This document shows positions 28,201-36,222 of a stretch of DNA of 64,000 nt, one piece after another; position 1 is the stretch's first letter; each line of letters begins with the position of its first letter. The stretch lies in the NCBI GenBank assembly GCA_020628855.1, contig JAHDEL010000002.1:50814-114813 (forward strand), in the 5' to 3' direction. A program made the translations under genes and the position numbers. A model generated the notes under the pieces. That model searched no databases. It saw nothing but the letters and a program-made list of their open reading frames with translations, and was not told where the DNA came from. The stretch comes from Saprospiraceae bacterium. GTDB lineage: Bacteria; Bacteroidota; Bacteroidia; Chitinophagales; Saprospiraceae.

Positions 28201-28920
28201 TTAGTCGGTAATTGGACACTCATCATTAAGGATGAAGTATCGGGAGAAGGTGGACAGTTCAACAGATTTGATTTAGAAGTATGCTCGAATGCTACACTTC
28301 AAAGCCCTGAATTGGTTAACAATAATATTCTCGAAGTACCTACTGGAGGCTCAAATAGGATCAACACAGATTTACTTTTAGCAGAGGATGAAAACAATAC
28401 TGCTGAAGAACTTATCTATACCTTAGTTCGAATTCCTGAACATGGTATATTGACTATCTATGGAGAGGAAGCTATAATTGGTTCAACATTCTCTCAATCA
28501 GATATCGATGAAAAAGCAATTAGATATCAGCATAATGGTAGCGAAATAGTAGAAGATGGGTTCCACTTTACAGTAATCGATGGTGAAGGAGGCTGGATAA
28601 ATTTGACTCCTTATGTCATCAACATGGATGAGAACTTCACTTCTTCAGTATTGGATGAAGGTATTGAATACTTTAGTTTCAATGCTTTTCCAAATCCAAC
28701 TAGTAATGCATGGAATATCAAGATTAGTACAGAAGAAAGCAACAACTTTAATCTGCGTATAACTGATTTAACTGGTAAACAATACATCGCAAAATCGTTA
28801 AAAGTAGATAACCAAAGACAGCTTACAGTACCTTGTGCTCACTTACCGGAAGGTATGTATATCGTAACAGTCCAGAATGATGTAGGAACCAAAAGTCTCC
28901 TAACTACCATACAGAGATAA
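25261..28920 (+). CDS. Tandem paralogous reprolysin-type metalloprotease, T9SS type A
   Basis: The 1219-residue protein starts at ATG 25261, which begins a signal peptide (MNSKLYTTLLFFICSLGLTQAQ). An in-frame TTG at 25159 is not credible. The domain order equals that of the upstream protease: prodomain, metzincin domain (about 205-427) with HELGHQFGASH (His353, Glu354, His357, His363) and Met-turn FMSYAGVC (Met391), Ig/Fn3-like modules, P-domain (about 869-1012), NG2-like repeat and a type A sorting domain (FNAFPNPTSN to the end). Similarity to the neighbour is high over the whole length (for example both read HPGRQVLGQNTGVINS and VGHVFTRSCTDGIAGVASL), so this is a tandem gene duplication. 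Catalytic residues are intact in both copies. Differences concentrate in prodomains and Ig-like modules, suggesting different substrates or regulation. Confidence 0.92.
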   Translation: MNSKLYTTLLFFICSLGLTQAQDFWQVMEAPNYAEGLQAERSAVPQAFQVGILDSKRFTKALNKAGVDLRDGDTNTSVISLLMADGSLESFYVWDSPSMHPNLAAKYPSIKSYRILSTTNALITGRITMTAQGLHASISTPQGVSYIDPFYADGGDLYFSYYTKDDVAPDDMPKAACGVDVTPDDIGEFIESSSLQKAADIAYYKKYRFALACTGEWGQNFSSKEQVLATMVTAVDRINQSLENEASVFFELIENNDELIFMDPTSDPYVVTPSQEDGVHPGRQVLGQNTGVINSVIGGNNYDVGHVFTRSCTDGIAGVASLGSVCTSGGKGAGLSCVGNANVVSFMVNVTLHELGHQFGASHSWSNCSEGSNSNLSAGTAYEPGSGSTFMSYAGVCSQQNNVQGGSDDYFHIASMIQVYNVLEGGNGSLCGENIDFGNTKPEVTISYPNDLVIPIFTPFELTGEGFDAEGDPLTYCWEQHNKGPLSILGSPQGNAPAFRSYPPDESPTRVFPRMYKILNNITENSEVLQTVGRDYTFYLTVRDNHAGGGSAAWDKMSFSSSGSAGPFYVIQPNNAEELVIGKPYTFMWDVAETNKAPVNCQGVDIILSANGGDDFDIVLAQNVPNDGEHDIVIPNHPTTEGRIKIKASENIFFDVSNFDFDIVAPNEPSFYFALSEFKIDVCAPEVVDINVDMESFLEFSNDVNLEVVTDLPAETVITLMDQVVDPMSEGTSLNLDFTNVNATGEYTVDVIGTAEGSDTLLQSLQVTLTSGNFDDMALIYPEPDISGVTEQPTFEWNDAINADTYTLEYGKNPALGSTGERITGLISPTYTPPVNLDKNSLYYWRVYAENKCNDAITGIQMFATESLSCDVRAAEDLPISISQSSTPEIQSVVFFAGAGQVTDVNVKNISGIHENVENLSISLVSPAGTSVLLVDNRCDFMSDFNCGFDDASPSELSCPLSQAISYVPEESLSIFNGEDLVGNWTLIIKDEVSGEGGQFNRFDLEVCSNATLQSPELVNNNILEVPTGGSNRINTDLLLAEDENNTAEELIYTLVRIPEHGILTIYGEEAIIGSTFSQSDIDEKAIRYQHNGSEIVEDGFHFTVIDGEGGWINLTPYVINMDENFTSSVLDEGIEYFSFNAFPNPTSNAWNIKISTEESNNFNLRITDLTGKQYIAKSLKVDNQRQLTVPCAHLPEGMYIVTVQNDVGTKSLLTTIQR

Positions 28921-28939
28921 TTAAAGAAAATAGATTTAG

Positions 28940-28972
28940 AAGCCGCTTATGAATTTGAGCGGCTTTTTTTTT
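28940..28972 (+). terminator. Intrinsic terminator after metalloprotease 2
   Basis: A perfect 8-bp stem (AAGCCGCT at 28940-28947 with AGCGGCTT at 28958-28965, 10-nt loop) runs into a T tract at 28964-28972. Confidence 0.92.
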
Positions 28973-28975
28973 GCC

Positions 28976-28983
28976 TAACTTTG
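28976..28983 (+). promoter_or_regulatory. -7 box TAACTTTG for the DUF2130 gene
   Basis: TAACTTTG matches TAnnTTTG and begins 3 nt after the T tract of the preceding terminator. It overlaps the TTG at 28981, so that TTG cannot be a start for this transcript. The ATG at 29002 is the likely start, with a leader of only about 10-12 nt. Confidence 0.55.
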
Positions 28984-29001
28984 AATACCACATCTAAGCT
29001 A

Positions 29002-30264
29002 ATGCAGAAACCTGAAGTAAATATTAATTGTCCAAATTGTGATCATAAGATTGACGTAGACGAAATTGTCTATCAGCAATTAGAGAATGACATCAAGAAA
29101 AAATACACCTCTTATGTAGCGGACTTGAAAAAAGAGTACGCACTGAAAGATACTCAATTAGCAAAGCAGCAAGCTGAGTTAGCAAAGCAACAACAGCAAC
29201 TTGACCTTAAAGTCCAAGAATCAGTCAATGTACAACTCAAGGCAAAAGAATTGACCTTACGTCAACAACTAAAAACTCAAATTCAGGAAGAGAATCAACA
29301 CTCACTCAATATTTTGAAAACCGAGCTTCAAGAGAAGTCTGAAAAGCTTAAAGAGCTGAATGAAGCCAAAGCCAATATCGAAAAACTCAAAAGAGAGAAA
29401 GCAGGATTAAGAGAAGAAATCGAACTTGAAAATCAGAAGAAAATTTCTGATATTCTTAGAGAAGAAAAAGAACGCATCGCAAAGAACGAACATGAAAAAC
29501 ATGAGCTAAAACTTTCAGAACAAAAAGCTGTGATTGATCAACTTCGACAACAGCTCATAGATGCACAAAGAAAAGCAGAACAAGGATCGATGCAGCTTCA
29601 AGGAGAGGTACAAGAGCTAGCCATCGAAGAATGGTTGAAGTCAGAATTCCCCCTTGACACTATTGATGAGATCAAGAAGGGAGCTAGAGGTGCAGATTGT
29701 GTGCAGACTGTAAATACCTATACTTCAGAAAACTGTGGTACGATTTATTATGAAAGTAAGCGGACCAAAGATTTCTCTCCAGCATGGATTGAAAAATTCA
29801 AGAATGATATCAGAGACAAAGGAGCCAATATTGGTGTCTTAGTTACAGATACAATGCCGAAAGGAGTAAAAAGAATGACCCTTATTGATGGCATTTGGGT
29901 GTGTTCTTTCGAAGAGTTCAAAGGACTTAGCAAGGTCTTGAGAGAAAATATTATTGCCGTTTCACAAGCTGTTGCTTCGCAAGAAAACAAAGGTGACAAG
30001 ATGGTAATGCTCTATGACTTTCTTACTTCTAATGAATTCAAACTGCAAATTGAAGCCATAGTAGAAGGATTTACGCAAATGCAAGCTGACCTCATCTCGG
30101 AGAAACGATCGATACAAGGGCATTGGAAAAAAAGAGAAAAGCAGATAGAAAAAGTATTGCTCAATACCAACTATATGTATAGCTCCATAAAAGGCATTGC
30201 AGGTAGTGCAATAAAACCAATCAAGTCTCTTGAACTTGGAACAGAAGCAGAGTTATTCGATTGA
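29002..30264 (+). CDS. DUF2130 protein: Zn-knuckle, long coiled coil, PD-(D/E)xK-like domain
   Basis: The protein has 420 residues from ATG 29002. It opens with a CPNC knuckle, continues with a long Gln/Lys/Glu-rich coiled coil (about residues 25-205), and ends in the DUF2130 domain. That domain resembles RmuC-type restriction-endonuclease folds: GARGADCVQTV offers the Asp and IYYESKRT the E-x-K pair of a PD-(D/E)xK site. The family is widespread but functionally uncharacterised; a DNA-associated nuclease role is inference from the motif. The gene stands alone between a strong terminator and a convergent gene whose stop codon directly abuts this one. No defence partner genes are adjacent. Confidence 0.85.
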   Translation: MQKPEVNINCPNCDHKIDVDEIVYQQLENDIKKKYTSYVADLKKEYALKDTQLAKQQAELAKQQQQLDLKVQESVNVQLKAKELTLRQQLKTQIQEENQHSLNILKTELQEKSEKLKELNEAKANIEKLKREKAGLREEIELENQKKISDILREEKERIAKNEHEKHELKLSEQKAVIDQLRQQLIDAQRKAEQGSMQLQGEVQELAIEEWLKSEFPLDTIDEIKKGARGADCVQTVNTYTSENCGTIYYESKRTKDFSPAWIEKFKNDIRDKGANIGVLVTDTMPKGVKRMTLIDGIWVCSFEEFKGLSKVLRENIIAVSQAVASQENKGDKMVMLYDFLTSNEFKLQIEAIVEGFTQMQADLISEKRSIQGHWKKREKQIEKVLLNTNYMYSSIKGIAGSAIKPIKSLELGTEAELFD

Positions 30265-31044
30265 TCACACCACTTCGAAGCTGACAGAACCTAATAGATC
30301 AAAGTCTGCCTGTAGTCTATCCCCAGCTTGAATATTAACCATCGGGCCAATGGCACCAGAAAGAATGATATCACCTTTCAGAATTGGATCCCCTAGTTCG
30401 ATCAGAGTATTCGCTAACCACTGTAAGGCAATGTAAGGAGATCCTAGACAAGCACTTCCAGTTCCTTCACTTTCTACTACATCATTTTTAAAGAGTTTCA
30501 TGCCAGACTGAATTAGGTCAATCTCCTGGGGCTTGACAGACTTTTTACCCAAGACAAAGTGGCTAGCTGAAGCATTGTCTGCTACTGTATCGATGAAGCT
30601 TATCTTCCAATCAGCTATTCGACTACCAACGATTTCGATAGCTGGAAAAATAGCTTCAACATAATCTTGAATACTCTCTACAGCATCTATGGATTCGGTT
30701 ATATCAGACTGCATGACAAATGCAAATTCTGCTTCAGCCTTGGGTTGCATGAGATCAGACATTCGCAATAGACCATCATCAAGAATCTGCATATCGTTTA
30801 ATAATACACCAAAGTCTGGTTGATCTACACCAAGCTGTGCCTGCACCGCCTTCGAAGTAAGTCCAATTTTCTTTCCAATACGTTTGGCACCATCCTTCAC
30901 TCTCCTGTTAATATTAATAGCTTGCACTTTATATGCATGAGTTGCTTCTGCTCCTGTAAGAACAGTCTTTATCGGTGGAATAGCAGTCTTTAGCTTACTT
31001 GCTTTCCACAACATATCTGCTGCAAATTGCTCTTGACTCTTCAT
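30265..31044 (-). CDS. 2-keto-4-pentenoate hydratase / fumarylacetoacetase-family enzyme
   Basis: The 259-residue protein matches the MhpD-type hydratase/decarboxylase family over its full length: KIGLTSKAVQAQLGVDQPDFGVL near the N-terminus, the acidic metal-binding stretch PKAEAEFAFVM, and SGAIGPMVNIQAGDRLQADFDLLGSVSFEV at the C-terminus. Family members hydrate 2-hydroxypenta-2,4-dienoate or decarboxylate oxalocrotonate in meta-cleavage pathways of aromatic breakdown. No other meta-cleavage enzyme is in the window, so the physiological substrate is uncertain. Its ATG overlaps the stop of the upstream TraR/DksA gene (TAATG), which implies translational coupling in an operon with the aminotransferase. 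Confidence 0.88.
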   Translation of the reverse strand: MKSQEQFAADMLWKASKLKTAIPPIKTVLTGAEATHAYKVQAININRRVKDGAKRIGKKIGLTSKAVQAQLGVDQPDFGVLLNDMQILDDGLLRMSDLMQPKAEAEFAFVMQSDITESIDAVESIQDYVEAIFPAIEIVGSRIADWKISFIDTVADNASASHFVLGKKSVKPQEIDLIQSGMKLFKNDVVESEGTGSACLGSPYIALQWLANTLIELGDPILKGDIILSGAIGPMVNIQAGDRLQADFDLLGSVSFEVV

Positions 31045-31379
31045 TATCTACCTGCGCATTTTACACATTGAGTACTCTCGGGCATAAACATTAATCTCCC
31101 TTGTTGGATTGGTCTTCTACAATTAGTGCAGCTGCCAAAACCAGGATTGTCTATGCTCGTCAATGCTAATTTTAATTTACTCAGTTTTGCTTTTTTATTT
31201 CTCAAGGATACTTCCATGACTGCCTTATTATTAATCGCATCCATCCTACTTATACGGCCAAGAGAATTTTCTGGTTTGACAGGTTGTGTCATGGCCTCTG
31301 TGTCTTTGACATCCTGCTCATACTTGATGATCATTTCCTTAATCTTCTTCTTCAACACTTTGCGTTCTTCTACATCCAT
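31044..31379 (-). CDS. TraR/DksA-type zinc-finger protein
   Basis: The 111-residue protein has an N-terminal helical coiled-coil part and a C-terminal C4 zinc finger (Cys84-x2-Cys87, Cys105-x2-Cys108; CTNCRRPI and QCVKCAGR). DksA/TraR proteins act in the secondary channel of RNA polymerase. The tip here lacks the clear DxxDxA signature of true DksA (the sequence reads RMDAINNKAVMEVSLR), so binding to polymerase with ppGpp-like effects is uncertain. It sits 27 nt downstream of the class III aminotransferase and overlaps the hydratase start by 1 nt, which is an unusual operon context for a polymerase regulator. Confidence 0.82.
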   Translation of the reverse strand: MDVEERKVLKKKIKEMIIKYEQDVKDTEAMTQPVKPENSLGRISRMDAINNKAVMEVSLRNKKAKLSKLKLALTSIDNPGFGSCTNCRRPIQQGRLMFMPESTQCVKCAGR

Positions 31380-31406
31380 AGCTCTGATATTATGCTCTAA
31401 ATTACA

Positions 31407-32612
31407 CTATTTCGCATAGCGCTTATGCGCATAGTCAAATGCAGCTTCTAACCTGTGCAGGCCTTCTTTCAAATCTTCTTGACTAATAATCAAAGGTGGA
31501 GCTACTCTAATACTCTTGTCATTAAAAAGAAAGAAGTCTACCAAAACACCATTTTCAATGGCCTTGCTAACAGCATACTTCATGTATTTTCTATGGATTA
31601 GCTCGATGCCGAGCATCATACCTTCTCTTCTCACCTCACTGACTATTGGATGCCTTTCTAAAGTCTGTTTGATGTGTGCACCTTTTTGATCTACACTATC
31701 AATTATACTATGTTCTAGTAAATAAGAAAGACTAGCACTAGCAGCAGCACACGAAAGTGGATGGCCACCAAAAGTAGTGATATGACCTAGTGCTGGCTTT
31801 GAAGCGAGTACACCTAACAATGTCTGAGTACCAAGAATACCACTGAGCGGTAATCCACCTCCCATAGCTTTCCCAATGCAAACCAAATCGGGAGACAAAC
31901 CAAATTTCTGAAATGCAAACAGTTCTCCGGTTCTACCAAAACCAGTCTGTATTTCATCAAGAATAAATAATGCCCCAACCTCTTGACAGCGTGCTTGCAC
32001 TAGATGCAAATATTCTGGCTGTGGACTCTGAATACCTGCTTCTGCTTGAACAGGTTCGATGATAACACAAGCTGTGTCTTTGGTAATAGATTTTATATCG
32101 TCTTGATGGTTGAAATTGATGTGTCTTACTCCAGGGACCAAAGGAGCAAACCACTGAGAATACTGTTTGTCACTCCTTAGACTCTCTGCCCCTTGAGTAC
32201 TACCATGATAGGCATTTCGTGCAGCAACAATTTCAAAACGATTTGTTTTTCGTCTGGCCAGTTTCATTGCCGTTTCAATGGCTTCTGTTCCCGTGAGCAA
32301 ATAATACAAACCATCAAAAGAATTATCCAGTTGACCAAGAAGTAAGTCTGCAAAAAGTACTTGGCTTTCTTGGACATGCTCTCCATACACCATCGTATGC
32401 AAGTGACGTTCAGCTTGTTGCTTAATAGCTTCGACCACTTTAGGGTTGCTGTGACCAACTGATGATACTGAGATTCCACTATTGAAGTCAATATAGGATT
32501 TGCCCTTCGTATCCACAATAGTACATTCATTAGCATATGCCACTTCGAAGAGCATAGACAACTTGCTTGTCTGACCAACTTTTGCCAAATACAGATCACG
32601 TAGAGATGCCAT
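31407..32612 (-). CDS. Class III PLP-dependent aminotransferase
   Basis: The 401-residue protein starts at the ATG at 32612; a -7 box lies 4 nt upstream, which excludes the TTG at 32636. Fold type I class III hallmarks are present: GTEAIETAMKLAR, the AARNAYHGSTQGAESL cofactor region, LDEIQTGFGRTG (Asp219 contacts the pyridine nitrogen), and PLP-binding Lys248 in CIGKAMGGGLP. The family includes acetylornithine, ornithine and 4-aminobutyrate aminotransferases. Length and motifs are closest to the ornithine/acetylornithine type, but without neighbouring arg genes the substrate cannot be assigned. It heads an operon with the zinc-finger protein and the hydratase. Confidence 0.9.
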   Translation of the reverse strand: MASLRDLYLAKVGQTSKLSMLFEVAYANECTIVDTKGKSYIDFNSGISVSSVGHSNPKVVEAIKQQAERHLHTMVYGEHVQESQVLFADLLLGQLDNSFDGLYYLLTGTEAIETAMKLARRKTNRFEIVAARNAYHGSTQGAESLRSDKQYSQWFAPLVPGVRHINFNHQDDIKSITKDTACVIIEPVQAEAGIQSPQPEYLHLVQARCQEVGALFILDEIQTGFGRTGELFAFQKFGLSPDLVCIGKAMGGGLPLSGILGTQTLLGVLASKPALGHITTFGGHPLSCAAASASLSYLLEHSIIDSVDQKGAHIKQTLERHPIVSEVRREGMMLGIELIHRKYMKYAVSKAIENGVLVDFFLFNDKSIRVAPPLIISQEDLKEGLHRLEAAFDYAHKRYAK

Positions 32613-32616
32613 GATG

Positions 32617-32624
32617 CAAATGTA
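32617..32624 (-). promoter_or_regulatory. -7 box TACATTTG 4 nt before the aminotransferase ATG
   Basis: On the minus strand the order is TACATTTG, four bases (CATC), then ATG. Because Bacteroidota transcription starts about 5-8 nt after this box, the mRNA would begin at or next to the start codon, giving a leaderless transcript. It also fixes the start codon at 32612. Confidence 0.5.
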
Positions 32625-32853
32625 ATACTTTGGCAAGTGAGTATAGCTTGCTTCTGATCTGTTACAAAACCGTTAAAGTGTTAGTGTTTCACTAGGAAAC
32701 CTGAGGTTTGCGAGTTATTTTTATATTCAATCCCGTGAGTTGGAACAGTCGTTTCCACATATTACAATAACATCTTTATAACTTAGAGATTTGATCTATT
32801 ACGAATTTTGGTTCGTTATTATAGAGATATATTGATGTTACAACCCTAAAATC

Positions 32854-34023
32854 ATGAAATTTAAATTAATAGTACTATTCGTATTTTCTACACTCTTTGC
32901 TTCAGCAGAAGGTATCACTTTTTTTGAAGGAACCTGGGAAGAAGCATTAGCAAAAGCGAATGAAGAAGAGAAACTGATTTTCGTTGATGCTTATGCTAAA
33001 TGGTGCGGACCGTGTAAAAAGATGGCAGCTACAACATTCAAAGATGGTGCAGTAGGTGATTATTTTGACGCACATTTTATTAGTATGAAGATAGATATGG
33101 AGGAATCTATGGGGAGAACCTTCGGACAGTCTTACTCAGTTAGTGCCTATCCTACCCTATTCTTTATTAAGCCTGATGGCGAAATTGCAAAAAAATCAGT
33201 TGGGTTTAAAGATGTAACCAAACTGATGGACATTGCTAAAGTTGCATCTGGCAATGCTGACTTCAGTGCAAAATACAAAGCTCAGTATGATGATGGTGCG
33301 AGAGACTTCTCAACTGTACTCAACTATGTAAAGTCACTCAACAAAGCAAATAAGCCGAGTCTGAAGATTGCTAATGATTTCTTGAACAGTAATCATGCTA
33401 TGTCTAAAGACCAAATGACTGAGTTTCTCTTCGAAGCTGTAACAGAAGCAGATTCAAGAATATTTGACCTTTGTCTAGACGCAAAATCATCCATCGTCGG
33501 TAAATATGGTGAGGACGCATTTAATGAAAAGCTGATTAAAGTCGCAAGAAAAACAACAGAAAAAGCTATCGAAAATGAATACCCAAGTCTCATTGAAGAA
33601 GCTGTAGCTAAATTGAAAACTTATGATAAATCATTGTCTGAAGAATATCGATTGTGGTCATTCTTGCATTACAACTCTTCATACAAAGATTGGGATGGTG
33701 TAATGAAACATTATAAGTCATTCAAAAAGAAATACACCAAAGGGGATGAAGAAGCAAATATGAATCTCGTGAGCCTCTTCGCTAAACATTTTCCTGAGAA
33801 AGATGAAGCAAAAAATTTGGTTGTCACCAATTTCAAAGATGCCCTAGATATCAATCCTACAGAAAAAGGATACATTTCTTTGGTACAACTCTTAGTTAAA
33901 TATGGTAAAAAAGAAGAGGCTGTTGAAGTAGCAAATGCAGGCAAAAAGAAACTTGAGGCAAAGTCGATTTCAACAGCACAATTAGAAGGGTACATTAATT
34001 TTTTAAGTAATACTATAAAATAA
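32854..34023 (+). CDS. Secreted thioredoxin-fold protein with CGPC motif
   Basis: The 389-residue protein has a signal peptide (MKFKLIVLFVFSTLFASAEG). The thioredoxin fold covers about 22-135 with the redox motif KWCGPCKKM (Cys51, Cys54) and the cis-Pro loop in SAYPTLFFI. A long helical C-terminal part (about 150-389), TPR-like in character, has no recognisable catalytic motif. It is likely a periplasmic thiol-disulfide oxidoreductase with a protein-binding tail. A second thioredoxin-fold gene begins 12 nt downstream in the same operon. The ~240 nt upstream contain three small hairpins (32682-32694, 32697-32709, 32741-32757) but no clear promoter box. Confidence 0.88.
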   Translation: MKFKLIVLFVFSTLFASAEGITFFEGTWEEALAKANEEEKLIFVDAYAKWCGPCKKMAATTFKDGAVGDYFDAHFISMKIDMEESMGRTFGQSYSVSAYPTLFFIKPDGEIAKKSVGFKDVTKLMDIAKVASGNADFSAKYKAQYDDGARDFSTVLNYVKSLNKANKPSLKIANDFLNSNHAMSKDQMTEFLFEAVTEADSRIFDLCLDAKSSIVGKYGEDAFNEKLIKVARKTTEKAIENEYPSLIEEAVAKLKTYDKSLSEEYRLWSFLHYNSSYKDWDGVMKHYKSFKKKYTKGDEEANMNLVSLFAKHFPEKDEAKNLVVTNFKDALDINPTEKGYISLVQLLVKYGKKEEAVEVANAGKKKLEAKSISTAQLEGYINFLSNTIK

Positions 34024-34035
34024 GCATTGCCTACT

Positions 34036-35394
34036 ATGGGCAGAGTTGTTCTATTAATCAATTTCCTATTTATTACTGTCTTGTTATCAGGGCAAGCTCC
34101 AGGCTATGTACGTTTTGAGCCAATTGAGTTAGACGAAGCCATCACTAGAGCCAAAGCAACAGGCAAGAAAATCTTTGTAGATACCTATGCTCCTTGGTGT
34201 GTACCGTGTAAAAAACTCTATCCAGTATTTCGAGATAGGAATGTAGCCAAATACATGAATGATAACTACATCAGTATTAAGATTAACATGGATACTTATA
34301 AGGGCAAAGAAATCTCCGCAAGATATCATGTAGCTTTCCTCCCTACCTTACTCTTTCTAGAGTCTGATGGTAGACTCAGACTTTCTATTGACCGAGTGGT
34401 TACTAAAGAAGAAATGCTAGCATTTGCTCAGACAGCCATGCACCCACCTCAGCGGCGTACTATTGTAGAGCATACATCCAAGATCAAACCAATTGAGCAG
34501 AAAGAAGTGACCTCTGAAAGTCAAGTGGCTGAAATCACTACTAAGCCCGTACAATCAGAAGCTCAACCAATCGAACAACCTCCAAAAGAAGTCACAGAAC
34601 AAGAAGTCATCATTCAAGATCAACAGTATACTACTGATGAAGAGAGAATATTGATGATATTTGATGAGGATAATGCGGAGATGAGTCCTCAAGAACTCTA
34701 TAGAGAGACCTATTTCCGAATGCAACTGATGGATGGTTCTCATTGGGTGACAGCTTCCAAATATTTGGAAACACAACAAGATTGGTCTGATCCTAAGAAC
34801 ATGAGATTTATATTCGATTTTGTTAGATCTACCAACTCACCAGAGTACAATTACATCATCGAGAATAGAGAGCAATTCAATGATTTGATTGGTCAAGTCC
34901 AAATAGATAGAACCGTGGACATCTTAGCCTATACCAGATTAAATCAAGGTATCCCCAGACCTGAGTTAGATGAAGCAATGATGTTGTATGTGCATGTCAA
35001 ATCACCAAAGCCAAAGTTGAGTGCCTATAAATATATTATCAAGCGACAAATTGATGAAGAAAGTCATGATAACATCTTAAATACCATCAATAGCTACTTA
35101 GAAATTGATGGTTACCAAGACAAAAAAATGCTCCATCTTTTTGGGGACTATGCAGTAAGTACTCAAGCTAAGAAAAAGGAATTGATTACAGCAAAGCGTT
35201 ATCTCAGCGCCTTAGTCGAAGAAGAAGCGAATAACAGTAATTACCACTTAACCCTAGCTAGAATTTACTACAAGCTTAGTAATAAATCAAAAGCAACCTA
35301 TCACTCGAATCAGGTGCTTTCTTTAGAGTCAGACAACACAGAGCTTAAAGAACAGACGACTAAACTCATTGAGCAGATAAATACTATGCTCTAA
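34036..35394 (+). CDS. Secreted thioredoxin-fold protein with CVPC motif
   Basis: The 452-residue protein starts at the ATG at 34036 (the TTG at 34027 adds only three residues). A signal peptide (MGRVVLLINFLFITVLLSGQ) precedes a thioredoxin fold (about 25-135) with PWCVPCKKL (Cys55, Cys58) and cis-Pro in AFLPTLLFL. A Gln/Glu/Pro-rich linker follows (about 145-205), then a helical TPR-like C-terminal part (about 215-452). It has the same overall plan as the preceding gene, so the two look like diverged paralogues forming a periplasmic redox pair. The stop codon overlaps that of the convergent lipoprotein gene by 4 nt (CTAA). Confidence 0.87.
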   Translation: MGRVVLLINFLFITVLLSGQAPGYVRFEPIELDEAITRAKATGKKIFVDTYAPWCVPCKKLYPVFRDRNVAKYMNDNYISIKINMDTYKGKEISARYHVAFLPTLLFLESDGRLRLSIDRVVTKEEMLAFAQTAMHPPQRRTIVEHTSKIKPIEQKEVTSESQVAEITTKPVQSEAQPIEQPPKEVTEQEVIIQDQQYTTDEERILMIFDEDNAEMSPQELYRETYFRMQLMDGSHWVTASKYLETQQDWSDPKNMRFIFDFVRSTNSPEYNYIIENREQFNDLIGQVQIDRTVDILAYTRLNQGIPRPELDEAMMLYVHVKSPKPKLSAYKYIIKRQIDEESHDNILNTINSYLEIDGYQDKKMLHLFGDYAVSTQAKKKELITAKRYLSALVEEEANNSNYHLTLARIYYKLSNKSKATYHSNQVLSLESDNTELKEQTTKLIEQINTML

Positions 35395-36122
35395 TTGATC
35401 TGAAAGCTTGATGACTTTGCATCAATGCTGTCAATTGTATCACCACCTTTTACATTTTTCATCTGTAGATTCATAATCTTACTCCCGTGATCGATTGCTA
35501 ATAATGCACCTCCAATAGATTTGTAATTCGACCAACCCGTATAGAGCCCTTTGACAGGTAGGATTTGTACATACATTCTCCATGCATATGGGATATAATC
35601 CTCGTCAAGGAGCCAAACATAAGCATCACCTGGTGTTACGCCTCCACTTTCATAGCTAACTTTTAATGCATAAGGAGCTTCATCAGAAGCAACAACTGTC
35701 CTTTCTACACCCTCATCAAAAACTTTAAAAGGCGCAAACATCCAAAATGAATCATTACACCAATATGACCAAGCTTTTTCTCTGATCTTATCTGCATCTT
35801 TTGTGACTACCTGACCATCTTGCATGACCTTAGCCTCGAGTGTGTTGAGGTCCATAATGACTTCATTATCCTTCCATTGAATATTAGCAATATTAGCTTG
35901 CTTATCCCAGAGGTATTTGTGTTCGCCTCTAAAAAACTCCCATTGCAAATAAGCCAAAGTATCCCAAGCATCTTTGTTTAGACTGGAAAGCATCTTATTA
36001 GCCAAAGCATCCGCATTTTCGTCTATTGCCATTGGCATTTTTTTGCTGAGTGCCATGCTACATCCTACACCAAGTAATATCAATAATAGCAGTAGCAACC
36101 CGAGCCTTTTGAACATTTTCAT
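35391..36122 (-). CDS. Predicted lipoprotein, unknown function
   Basis: The 243-residue protein has a hydrophobic leader (LGLLLLLLILLGVGC) ending in a Cys that could be lipidated, though position -3 is Gly rather than the preferred Leu. The mature part is rich in Trp and Tyr (EKAWSYWCNDSFWMFAPFKVFDEG) and in beta-strands, and might be a LolA/LppX-like or other ligand-binding fold. I recognise no family with certainty. It is a single gene, convergent with the thioredoxin gene (4-nt stop overlap) and divergent from the LysE gene. Confidence 0.75.
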   Translation of the reverse strand: MKMFKRLGLLLLLLILLGVGCSMALSKKMPMAIDENADALANKMLSSLNKDAWDTLAYLQWEFFRGEHKYLWDKQANIANIQWKDNEVIMDLNTLEAKVMQDGQVVTKDADKIREKAWSYWCNDSFWMFAPFKVFDEGVERTVVASDEAPYALKVSYESGGVTPGDAYVWLLDEDYIPYAWRMYVQILPVKGLYTGWSNYKSIGGALLAIDHGSKIMNLQMKNVKGGDTIDSIDAKSSSFQIN

Positions 36123-36209
36123 TATTGTCTTTTTGTTGTAAACCTAATCCAAGATAAAGAGTTTGAAAGAACAGCATATAATTTGACAATATATCTATTG
36201 GTAACTACT

Positions 36210-36217
36210 TACTTTTG
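36210..36217 (+). promoter_or_regulatory. -7 box TACTTTTG 5 nt before the LysE ATG
   Basis: TACTTTTG is followed by CAGAG and then ATG. A TTTG at 36182-36185 is a candidate -33 element with a slightly long spacing of 24 nt. Transcription would start at or beside the ATG at 36223, giving a leaderless or near-leaderless mRNA. Confidence 0.5.
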
Positions 36218-36222
36218 CAGAG

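Noticed and set aside
32641..32853. Cluster of three short hairpins before the thioredoxin genes as a riboswitch
   Set aside because: Stems are only 5 bp with AT-rich arms and fit no riboswitch family I know; chance is a sufficient explanation.
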